From Firmicutes bacterium UBA2058 (GTDB taxonomy: Bacteria; Bacillota; Clostridia; Tissierellales; Sedimentibacteraceae): a stretch of 64,000 nucleotides of DNA. How positions within the stretch are numbered: the stretch's first letter is position 1; each line of letters starts with the position of its first letter. The position numbers were made by a program, and so were the translations under genes. The stretch is taken from assembly GCA_002332905.1 (NCBI GenBank), contig DDAM01000052.1, forward strand, positions 18,694-82,693. The letters are read 5' to 3'. Below the pieces are notes generated by a model. It saw only the letters and a list, made by a program, of their open reading frames with translations. It was not told the origin of the DNA and did no database searches. Positions 43,044-51,001 of the stretch are shown here, piece after piece.

Positions 43044-45149
43044 TTATAATAATTTTTTTAGATTTTCTATATCACTGTCATTTGGATTTATTAACATATA
43101 TTCGTTTAGTATTTCTTTTGCTTGTATAATATTGCCGGAATTTATAAATAACTTAATGTTATTTTTTATTGTATCCGCTAACATTTCAAATTCAGATTTT
43201 GATTTTTTAATTTCAATATCATTTTGGAAAGTATCTAAAAGAACTGAAATAAGATTTTTATAGTTTTTATTTGTTTTTAAAGATAACTTTAAATACTTTA
43301 TATAGCTGGACTTATCATTGTTTTTCATACTTTCTTCTGCAATTATGCAATAATAACCGGATAAAATTTTACTAGGAAGAAAATTGATATAATTTAAGTT
43401 GTTGCAATTTATAACATTATCATTATAAGTGAAACTTATATATTTTTTTAAGTTTTCTATATAATTAGTGTATAATTTTAAAATGTCGTCCGGCTTATCT
43501 GTAGATACGATATTAAGTGTATTTTCATAAATTATAGATAATAAAAAATTATCCTCTATTAGTTCTGGTTTATATGTGTAAGATAATAGCTTTATAACAA
43601 AGTCATTATAATTATTATATAGAGATTTAACATAAGAATTCAATAACTCTTCGTTTACCTTTCCATAAATCAATGATACAGGTAAGTTATTATCAATTAT
43701 ATAATATAGTATATCTAAGTGATAAGTTTTAAACTCTATATCACTTTGACAATATTTTGTTAAAAGCTCTATAGCATTTGGATTGTTATGTAAGAATGAA
43801 TACTTAATTTTCATATATAATACATAATCTGTTTTCTTATTCCAGTTATTTATGCATTTTATTATTTTATGCTTCTCATCTGCAGATGTATTAGAAAATG
43901 TTTCAATTGCATATTCTAAATCTTCTAAAAAACTAATATTTTTTTCCATAGCTGCATTATTATATAATTCTAATAAACTTATGTAATTATTTATTCTTTT
44001 CATTAACTCTAATTGAAGATTAAAATAAACAGAAGGATTTTTAATCATATTGAGATTTTTTAGCGATGATTGTTGTAACAGCTTTAATGCATTTTTATAG
44101 TCTTGAATTTGAATAAATGAATATGCAGCCATCAATATTGTATTATTAATTGCAATCTCATCTAAACATAAAATAGAGTGTAAATCTAAATCAAATGTAA
44201 TCAATTTTTTGTTTTTATATTTTTCAACTAGATTTATGTACTTGTTATAGCTATCAATGCAATTTTCATAGTTTTTTAGCTCATAATAAGATAAAATCAT
44301 AAAATAATAAATATCTATATCTGTAGCTAGTGTCATCTTTGTATATTCAAAATAATTTAGTGATTCTTCAATAGCATTTAAATAATCATTTAATTTAATA
44401 TATGAGAAAACTAAATTTGGTTGTAGTGCACAATAATAATTATTAAGCTTAGTCCTTTTACAAATTTCTATTCCTATTTTTGCATGATTTATTGCTTCTT
44501 CATAATTATCAATCAATAAATAAGAATCAACTATATGACTTCTTAATCTTGGATCATCAGGCTTTTGTTCAACTTCTTTAATCATCAAATCTATGTTTCT
44601 CTTAGCTTTAGTTTTTGTAAATCTAGGGTTTACAAAAATATATCCATAATGATCAAATACAGTATTATATAATGTTTTAACTTTTTCAGGTATAGGAATA
44701 TATTCGTGTATAGTACCTAAAAATTTTGTATCTTGATTTATTCTATACATTCTATAAGAAAGTATATTTGAATAGGAAGTTTTATTTTCATTTCTATAGC
44801 TTTTTATTTCATACTTTGCACCTTCATACTTTTCATATTCATTAGAATTGAAGAATTTAATCAATTCAGAAGCATCCTGTAAAATTTCGTCTGCATCTAT
44901 GTACATGTACCATTTACCTGCAGCATATTTTAAAGTTTCATTTCTAGCAGCTGCAAAATCATTGCACCATTCAAAATGGAATATTTTATTTGTGTATTTT
45001 TTTGCTATTTCTACTGTGTTATCTACAGAGCCAGTATCAACAATTATCAATTCACTATCTAGGTTGTCTAGTATAGGTTGCAATGATTTTAAACATTCGT
45101 CCAAGTACTTTTCTTCATTTTTTACTATCATTCCTATAGAAAGTATCAT
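43044..45149 (-). CDS. Family 2 glycosyltransferase with TPR-like helical tail
   Basis: A 701-residue protein. Residues 1-230 are a GT2 (GT-A fold) domain with SIGMIVKNEEKYLDECLKSL, the nucleotide site IIVDTGSVDNTVEIA, and the DxD-type motif MYIDADEIL. The rest is a long helical array of TPR-like units (DNYEEAINHAKIGIEICKRT, IIQAKEILNEYMLINPNDSD). This type is common beside flagellin genes in Clostridia. It may glycosylate flagellin; the sugar is unknown. ATG 45149 follows GGAGG. It converges on fliC. Confidence 0.85.
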   Translation of the reverse strand: MILSIGMIVKNEEKYLDECLKSLQPILDNLDSELIIVDTGSVDNTVEIAKKYTNKIFHFEWCNDFAAARNETLKYAAGKWYMYIDADEILQDASELIKFFNSNEYEKYEGAKYEIKSYRNENKTSYSNILSYRMYRINQDTKFLGTIHEYIPIPEKVKTLYNTVFDHYGYIFVNPRFTKTKAKRNIDLMIKEVEQKPDDPRLRSHIVDSYLLIDNYEEAINHAKIGIEICKRTKLNNYYCALQPNLVFSYIKLNDYLNAIEESLNYFEYTKMTLATDIDIYYFMILSYYELKNYENCIDSYNKYINLVEKYKNKKLITFDLDLHSILCLDEIAINNTILMAAYSFIQIQDYKNALKLLQQSSLKNLNMIKNPSVYFNLQLELMKRINNYISLLELYNNAAMEKNISFLEDLEYAIETFSNTSADEKHKIIKCINNWNKKTDYVLYMKIKYSFLHNNPNAIELLTKYCQSDIEFKTYHLDILYYIIDNNLPVSLIYGKVNEELLNSYVKSLYNNYNDFVIKLLSYTYKPELIEDNFLLSIIYENTLNIVSTDKPDDILKLYTNYIENLKKYISFTYNDNVINCNNLNYINFLPSKILSGYYCIIAEESMKNNDKSSYIKYLKLSLKTNKNYKNLISVLLDTFQNDIEIKKSKSEFEMLADTIKNNIKLFINSGNIIQAKEILNEYMLINPNDSDIENLKKLL

Positions 45150-45317
45150 AAACTCCTCCATTATATATAAAAATTTGTATAATTAATCGACAAAATATGC
45201 TATAATAATACCATATAATACCTAGAAATTCAAATAAAATGATTGCTAAATTTATTGAAATTCATGTCGAAATATAAAATTAGTACTAAAATAACTATAA
45301 ATTTTGGAGGATTATGT

Positions 45318-46544
45318 ATGAGTATAGTTAATGTTATAGGTTTAGGTTATATAGGATTGCCAACAGCATTAATTTTGTCAAGTAGAGGAGTCAGAGTTGT
45401 TGGAACAGATTGTGATAATGGAAAAGTAGATTCTTTATTGAATGGGAAATTAACTTTCGAGGAACGAGGATTGGATGAGCTTTACAATAAAGCTTTAGAA
45501 AATAAAATTAAATTTACCGATAAAGTAGTTAAAGCAGATACATATATAATTGCAGTACCCACTCCATATATAAAAGAAAATAAAAAAATCGATCCAAAAT
45601 TTGTTATGGTTGCAATAAACGATATATTAGATGTTTGGGAAGAGGAAATTACAATAGTTATTGAATCTACGATATCTCCTGGTTCAATAGATAAGTATGT
45701 CAGACATGAAATAAAAAAGAGAGGATTAATTATAGGTCAAGACGTACATTTAGTTCATGCACCAGAGAGAATAATCCCTGGGAACATGATACATGAGTTG
45801 GAAAATAATTCAAGAACTATTGGAGCGGATGATCTTGGAATTGCAGAAAAAGTAAAAAAAATATATTCAAGTTTTTGCAAAGGTGAAATAGTTATTACAG
45901 ATATAAAAACAGCAGAAATGTCAAAAATAATAGAAAATACATACAGAGATGTAAATATAGCTTTTGCGAATGAGTTGGCGAAAATTTGCAGATACGATGA
46001 TATAGATGTATATGAAGTGATAAGAATAGCAAATAAGCATCCAAGAGTAAATATCTTACAACCTGGACCGGGTGTCGGAGGACATTGTATATCGGTTGAT
46101 CCGTGGTTTTTGATAGGGGATTATACTGAATTGACAAATGTTATTTTAGCTGCAAGGGAAACAAATGATACTATGCCAAAATATGTTTTGGACAGAATTA
46201 TTGATATAATGAAGGATAATAAAATTAAAGATATGTCTCGAATAGGGCTATATGGTTTAACGTATAAGGAAAATGTAGATGATACAAGAGAAAGTCCTAC
46301 TCTTCAACTTCTAAAATTAATAGAAGATAATTTTGGTTTTAGAGCTAAAGTTTATGATCCTTATGTTAAAAATAAAATTGTAGAGCAACAGTTTATGGAC
46401 TTCAAACATTTTATAGATGAAACAGATATGCTTGTAATCATGGTTGCACACAATCATCTTAAAGAAAATATAAACTCTATAAGTGAAAAAATTATTCTTG
46501 ATACAAGAAATGTTTGTAATCATAAAAATGTATACAAATTATAG
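45318..46544 (+). CDS. UDP-N-acetyl-D-mannosamine dehydrogenase (WecC-like)
   Basis: Oxidises a UDP-hexose at C6 to the uronic acid using NAD. The 408-residue product has the NAD-binding Gly motif (VIGLGYIGLPTALIL), the conserved STISPGS segment, a catalytic Cys in PGVGGHCISVDPWF, and a C-terminal part with YGLTYKENVDDTRESP. The PGPGVGGHC...DPWF form is nearer WecC/WbpA than UDP-glucose dehydrogenase. It would supply a ManNAcA-type sugar for surface glycans. ATG 45318 follows GGAGG. Confidence 0.85.
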   Translation: MSIVNVIGLGYIGLPTALILSSRGVRVVGTDCDNGKVDSLLNGKLTFEERGLDELYNKALENKIKFTDKVVKADTYIIAVPTPYIKENKKIDPKFVMVAINDILDVWEEEITIVIESTISPGSIDKYVRHEIKKRGLIIGQDVHLVHAPERIIPGNMIHELENNSRTIGADDLGIAEKVKKIYSSFCKGEIVITDIKTAEMSKIIENTYRDVNIAFANELAKICRYDDIDVYEVIRIANKHPRVNILQPGPGVGGHCISVDPWFLIGDYTELTNVILAARETNDTMPKYVLDRIIDIMKDNKIKDMSRIGLYGLTYKENVDDTRESPTLQLLKLIEDNFGFRAKVYDPYVKNKIVEQQFMDFKHFIDETDMLVIMVAHNHLKENINSISEKIILDTRNVCNHKNVYKL

Positions 46545-46575
46545 AGCAACATAGCATAATTAGGAGATATAAAAG

Positions 46576-48882
46576 ATGGATAAAATAAAAAAAATAGAAG
46601 AAATGTTTGAAAATAACGACATAGAAAGTACCATTGAAAATATAGAGCTGCTTAATGAGGCGGAATTAAATCACCACAAAATACAAAATATTTTAGGGAT
46701 TTTGAATATGCAGATGGGCGAATACGATAATGCTGAATTGTATTTTAAAAAAGCTTTAGAAAGTGATGAGTATAATTTATCATATTTATTAAACTTGGAA
46801 TATATATATGAAATGAAAAATTATTTTGCTGAGGCAAAGAATATAGTTGATAGAGCAAAGAATATTGTTGAACATAATAGCACAGATGTTAGTATGGAAG
46901 AGTTAAATAGTATAGATTACTTATTGTCTGATAAAATAAAAAATAAAAATGTCTTGATGATAGCTTATTATTATCCTCCATTGTCCGGTTCCGGAGTTTT
47001 TAGAAGTTTAAAATTTTCAAAATATCTATCTGACTATAATTGGAATACTAGTGTTATATCAGCTACTACACCACCAAATGGATGGAAGTTTGGTGATGAA
47101 TCGCTTTGTAATGAAATACCTCAAAATGTATATGTAAAGAGAATAAATGATGATGTATGTACTACTGGAACAGCTTTGAATGATGTTGACGAAGATATAT
47201 TATTTTTAGGAGAAATCTTTGATGAACTGCCAAATGCAAAGAAATTATTCTTAGATATACTTGCTTTAAATGAAGGATTTAGTTTTTTAAGTAAATTTCC
47301 ATGTTCTTCTTTGAATTGGGCAAATAAGGTATGTAAATATATAGATAATATGGTACATATAAATAATTTTGATGTTATTTATACTACAAGCGGACCAAGC
47401 AGCAGTCATTTGGTAGGTTATTATGCTAATAAAAAATATGGGATACCTTGGGTTGCTGATTTTAGAGATGAGTGGGTATTTAATCCATATTTTTCAGCAG
47501 ATATAAGTAAAAATATAGGTCATTTGTTGCTTTATTATTTGGAATCAATAGTTTGCCAATCAGCAAACCATATTGTTTGCGTATCAGATTTATGCAGAAA
47601 AAACTACATTAATTATTATGATGTACCTGAAAATAAAATTACATGTATAACTAATGGATATGATGAGACTGATTTTATTGATATAGATTTTCCGAAAGAG
47701 AATAATAAAAAATTTGTAATATATTATGGAGGTCTTATTTATAGTAAAGAACGCAATTTTGAACCTATAATACAAGCAGTATATGAATTAGTTGAAGGTA
47801 AAAAATTGAACAAAGCTGATATTTTATTTAATTTTAGCGGTGTAAGCAGTTTTGATATAAATAAAATAGCTCAAAAATATGGTTTTAAAAATAATATAAT
47901 CATAAAAACTTATCAAGAGCATCAATTTGTGATAAAAGAGATGGTAGAATCAGATTTGCTTGTGTGCTTAGTTGGGGATGGCGAACGATATTATAGTATT
48001 TATACTGGGAAAATATTTGAGTATCTTAGAGCTTGCAGACCCATCTTAGCGTTAGCTTCACCAGAGGGGCTGGTGGGCAGCGTTTTAGAAAGAACTGGGC
48101 ATGGTAAAGCAATTTTAAGTACGGATTTACTATCAATTGGAGATTATATATTAGAGCAATACAATCTTTGGAAAACGAGTCAAAAAAGAGAATACTGTGA
48201 CAGTAATAACATAAATGAATTTGAGAGAAAAGCATTGACTGGGAAATTAACTGAAGTATTTTCATATGCTATTAATTATACAGTGGATAATAAATCTAAA
48301 AAAGAAATTCCTCATTATGTATATGATATAATGTACTCAAACGGAGGAGCAGGAAGAAATTATTTTAAAAGTTATACAGAATCATTCTATTATAATTCAT
48401 GGATAGCGGCTATAAGAAGATTGTTATTTTTAAATAAAGACACGTCAATAATAGATATTGGTTGTGGAGTTGGACAATTTGCTAATATGCTTTTTGATTA
48501 TGGTTTTTTAAATTATAAAGGAATAGACTATTCTCAAAAAGCTATAGATATGGCAAAGCAAAACAATCCAAATTTTAGCGAAAGTTTTAGATGTGCAGAT
48601 GCTTTTACAGATAATATATTTAGTGGAAACTATGAAGTTGCAATCTTATTTGAAATTATCGAGCATATTCAAGATGATATAAAAGTATTAGAAAGGATTA
48701 AATCTGGTACTAAAATCTTGTTTTCTGTACCCAATTTTTTAGATCCGAATCATGTGAGATATTTTGATAATACTGAAGAGATCATAAATAGATATGGATT
48801 TTTAATTGATATATTAGATATACAGGTTATACCTATTAGTAATATAAACAAACTTTATTTAGCAACAGGAATAAAAAAATAG
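46576..48882 (+). CDS. TPR + GT4 glycosyltransferase + SAM methyltransferase fusion
   Basis: A 768-residue protein with three parts. Residues 1-110 hold TPR units (GEYDNAELYFKKALESDEYN). Residues 120-560 are a GT-B fold, family 4-like, starting MIAYYYPPLSGSGVFRSLKF, with the ADFRDEW and FEYLRACRPI segments. Residues about 580-768 are a methyltransferase with motif I (IIDIGCGVGQFANMLFD) and EIIEHIQDD. It could transfer a sugar and methylate it. TTAGGAGAT precedes the ATG. It sits with the dehydrogenase near fliC, so flagellin or cell-wall glycan work is likely. Confidence 0.8.
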   Translation: MDKIKKIEEMFENNDIESTIENIELLNEAELNHHKIQNILGILNMQMGEYDNAELYFKKALESDEYNLSYLLNLEYIYEMKNYFAEAKNIVDRAKNIVEHNSTDVSMEELNSIDYLLSDKIKNKNVLMIAYYYPPLSGSGVFRSLKFSKYLSDYNWNTSVISATTPPNGWKFGDESLCNEIPQNVYVKRINDDVCTTGTALNDVDEDILFLGEIFDELPNAKKLFLDILALNEGFSFLSKFPCSSLNWANKVCKYIDNMVHINNFDVIYTTSGPSSSHLVGYYANKKYGIPWVADFRDEWVFNPYFSADISKNIGHLLLYYLESIVCQSANHIVCVSDLCRKNYINYYDVPENKITCITNGYDETDFIDIDFPKENNKKFVIYYGGLIYSKERNFEPIIQAVYELVEGKKLNKADILFNFSGVSSFDINKIAQKYGFKNNIIIKTYQEHQFVIKEMVESDLLVCLVGDGERYYSIYTGKIFEYLRACRPILALASPEGLVGSVLERTGHGKAILSTDLLSIGDYILEQYNLWKTSQKREYCDSNNINEFERKALTGKLTEVFSYAINYTVDNKSKKEIPHYVYDIMYSNGGAGRNYFKSYTESFYYNSWIAAIRRLLFLNKDTSIIDIGCGVGQFANMLFDYGFLNYKGIDYSQKAIDMAKQNNPNFSESFRCADAFTDNIFSGNYEVAILFEIIEHIQDDIKVLERIKSGTKILFSVPNFLDPNHVRYFDNTEEIINRYGFLIDILDIQVIPISNINKLYLATGIKK

Positions 48883-49207
48883 TATTTAGATGATATATTT
48901 TTATATTTATCCAATATTTATAAAACTATGTTTAATATACTAAATATTTTTAAAGTAAATTGCTGTTATAAATACGAATAATTAAATTATTACAAAAAAT
49001 TAACAATTAAAAATGATTAAAAATACATAATTATGTGTATATTAGAAATGTAAAGAATTCCCCCTCTATTTATTATATATTTTGTTTATTTTAAGAACCA
49101 AATGCTTTATGGCATTTGGTTCAATTTTTTTATGTAATTCATTAACGTAAAAAAAATTGTAGAATAAAATGATATTACAAGTGTAATCGTAGATGGAGGT
49201 GTAAAGT
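48883..49207. other. Intergenic region before the ABC transporter
   Basis: About 325 A+T-rich bases with no ORF. It holds one strong terminator (49095-49131) and the ribosome site GGAGGTG at 49195-49201. I see no confident promoter match. Confidence 0.6.
49095..49131 (+). terminator. Terminator after the glycosyltransferase fusion gene
   Basis: GAACCAAATGC (49095-49105) pairs perfectly with GCATTTGGTTC (49112-49122), followed by AATTTTTTT. It is about 210 bases after the upstream stop. Confidence 0.9.
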
Positions 49208-49227
49208 GTGAAAAAAATGCTTCACAC
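49206..49227 (+). repeat. Module A hairpin overlapping the ABC gene start
   Basis: GTGTGAA (49206-49212) pairs with TTCACAC (49221-49227). Unlike other loci, the ribosome site lies before the hairpin and the GTG start lies in its first arm, so the element encodes the first residues (MKKMLHT). Confidence 0.7.
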
Positions 49228-49981
49228 AGTGGAATTTATTTGTGAGCTAGAAAATGTTTCTAAAAACTATCATACTATAACTAGCGAAACTGAAGCCGTT
49301 AAAGAGGTTTCAATTCAAATAAGAAAAGGTGAAATATTAGCAATTGTAGGACCATCAGGATGTGGTAAATCTACAATTTTATCAATTATAGCAGGTTTTG
49401 AAAAGCCTTCAAATGGTATTGTTAAGATAGATAGTAAAAATATTGGGTATATGTTTCAAAAAGACCAACTTTACGAGTGGAGAAATATTTTAAAAAATTG
49501 TTTGCTTGGTCTTGAGATAAAGAAAAAGATTAATAAAGAAAGTATTCAAAAAGTTAGAAGTATGCTAAGTAAGTATGGACTTGAAAAGTTTGAAAATTAT
49601 TATCCAAAGCAATTGTCCGGAGGTATGAGACAACGTGCTGCATTGGCTAGGACACTTGCTATAGAGCCAGATTTGTTGCTTTTGGATGAACCGTTTTCGG
49701 CACTTGATTATCAAACTAGATTATCTGTAGGAAATGATGTTGGAGAAATTCTTAGAAAAGAAAAAATTACTACCGTATTAGTAACACACGATATACCTGA
49801 AGCAGTAAGTATATCGGACAGAGTAATTGTTCTTACTGGAAGACCAGCCAAAATAAAAAAAGAGTTTGATATTAATTTTGATATAGATGAAAAAGAGAGA
49901 ACACCTATTATTTGTCGTAATAATTATAAGTTTGGTGAGTATTTTAGAGAAATCTGGGAGGAGTTAGATCTAGTTGAATAA
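49208..49981 (+). CDS. ABC transporter ATP-binding protein (SsuB/TauB/ThiZ type)
   Basis: ATPase of a nitrate/sulfonate/pyrimidine-type importer. The 257-residue product has Walker A (GPSGCGKSTILSIIAG), Q loop (YMFQKDQLYEWRNI), signature (LSGGMRQRAALARTLA), Walker B (LLLLDEPFSAL) and the switch His (VTHDIPEAVSI). GTG 49208 has GGAGGTG 6-8 bases upstream; ATG 49217 is possible. The first residues are encoded by a module A hairpin. It overlaps the permease by 8 bases. The substrate is unknown. Confidence 0.9.
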   Translation: MKKMLHTVEFICELENVSKNYHTITSETEAVKEVSIQIRKGEILAIVGPSGCGKSTILSIIAGFEKPSNGIVKIDSKNIGYMFQKDQLYEWRNILKNCLLGLEIKKKINKESIQKVRSMLSKYGLEKFENYYPKQLSGGMRQRAALARTLAIEPDLLLLDEPFSALDYQTRLSVGNDVGEILRKEKITTVLVTHDIPEAVSISDRVIVLTGRPAKIKKEFDINFDIDEKERTPIICRNNYKFGEYFREIWEELDLVE

Positions 49982-50768
49982 TAAGTTTTCAAAGGAGCAT
50001 GAACGTTATCTTGTAAACATTAAAAAAGATAAAATTATAGTTTTTATTAGTCAAGTACTAATATTTATACTATTTTTTGGTTGGTGGCAGTTTAGTGCAA
50101 GCTATGGACTTATAGATACTTTTTTAACAAGCAGTCCCTTAGCTATTATCAATATGATTAAAACTTTTGTCAGTAATGGTAGTTTATTAGATCACATTTA
50201 CATTTCAACAATGGAAACAATAGTAGGTTTTTTACTTGGAACATCTGTTGGAATTCTAGTAGCTATACTTTTATGGATGTCTGAAAGAGCCTCTAAAATA
50301 TTTGAGCCTTATTTAATAATATTAAATAGTCTACCAAAAACTGCATTGGCACCAATAATTATTTTGTGGGCAGGTGCTGGTTTTTCTGGAATTGTGGTGA
50401 CTGCTGCATCTATTTCTGTAATAGTTACAACAATGAGTGTATATACTGGATTTACAACAGTTGAACATGACAAAATTACTTTGTTAAAATCATTTGGAGC
50501 AAACAAACTGCAAATACTTCAAAAACTTATAATTCCAGCAAATTTACCAGTTATTGTAAGTGTAATTAAGGTTAATATCGGATTAGCATGGGTTGGTGTC
50601 ATAGTAGGTGAATTCTTAGTATCCAAGGCAGGAATAGGTTATTTAATTGTATATGGTTCACAAGTATTTAAGCTGGATCTGGTTATGATGGGAGTATTTG
50701 TATTAGCAATAATAGCAGGGATTATGTACTATTTGGCACTTTTACTGGAAAACAAATTTGTGAAGTAA
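49974..50768 (+). CDS. ABC transporter permease (SsuC/TauC type)
   Basis: Membrane partner of the ATPase. The 264-residue product has about six helices (ISQVLIFILFFGWWQFSASY; SVGILVAILLWMS) and the BPD permease EAA-like loop (KSFGANKLQILQKLIIPANL). It starts at TTG 49974 within the end of the ATPase gene. No substrate-binding protein is encoded on either side, so specificity (sulfonate, thiamine precursor or other) cannot be told. Confidence 0.9.
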   Translation: MNNKFSKEHERYLVNIKKDKIIVFISQVLIFILFFGWWQFSASYGLIDTFLTSSPLAIINMIKTFVSNGSLLDHIYISTMETIVGFLLGTSVGILVAILLWMSERASKIFEPYLIILNSLPKTALAPIIILWAGAGFSGIVVTAASISVIVTTMSVYTGFTTVEHDKITLLKSFGANKLQILQKLIIPANLPVIVSVIKVNIGLAWVGVIVGEFLVSKAGIGYLIVYGSQVFKLDLVMMGVFVLAIIAGIMYYLALLLENKFVK

Positions 50769-50773
50769 TAAAA

Positions 50774-50812
50774 AAGAATTTAGCATTACCCGCTAAATTC
50801 TTCTTGTTTTTA
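50774..50812 (+). terminator. Terminator after the ABC permease gene
   Basis: AAGAATTTAGC (50774-50784) pairs with GCTAAATTCTT (50792-50802), followed by CTTGTTTTTA. Confidence 0.88.
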
Positions 50813-50869
50813 TTAATTAACATTATGAAATATTATGTATAATTAAGTATATATAAACAAAAAAATGAT

Positions 50870-50901
50870 ATTAAAACATATGACAAATCATATGTTTTAA
50901 T
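50870..50901. repeat. 13-bp palindrome upstream of the unknown cassette
   Basis: ATTAAAACATATG (50870-50882) pairs perfectly with CATATGTTTTAAT (50889-50901), loop ACAAAT. It lies 43 bases before a promoter. It could be an operator, or a second terminator for the ABC operon. Confidence 0.6.
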
Positions 50902-50943
50902 TTAAATATCAATATAATTGTCGAATTGTGTCTAAGAGAAAAT

Positions 50944-50972
50944 TTGAATACAGTTTGATAATATGATATAAT
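50944..50972 (+). promoter_or_regulatory. Sigma-A-type promoter of the unknown two-gene cassette
   Basis: TTGAAT (50944-50949), a 17-base spacer, then TATAAT (50967-50972). Transcription should start near 50979. The leader is about 23 bases and holds only GGAGGG. Confidence 0.75.
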
Positions 50973-51001
50973 TGTTAAAAATAAATAAAGGAGGGAAAAT
51001 A

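Noticed and set aside
45895..46137. Antisense frames within wecC, cheA, fliD, dnaE and other genes
   Set aside because: They lie opposite strongly conserved genes, lack ribosome sites and show low-complexity composition expected from shadow frames.
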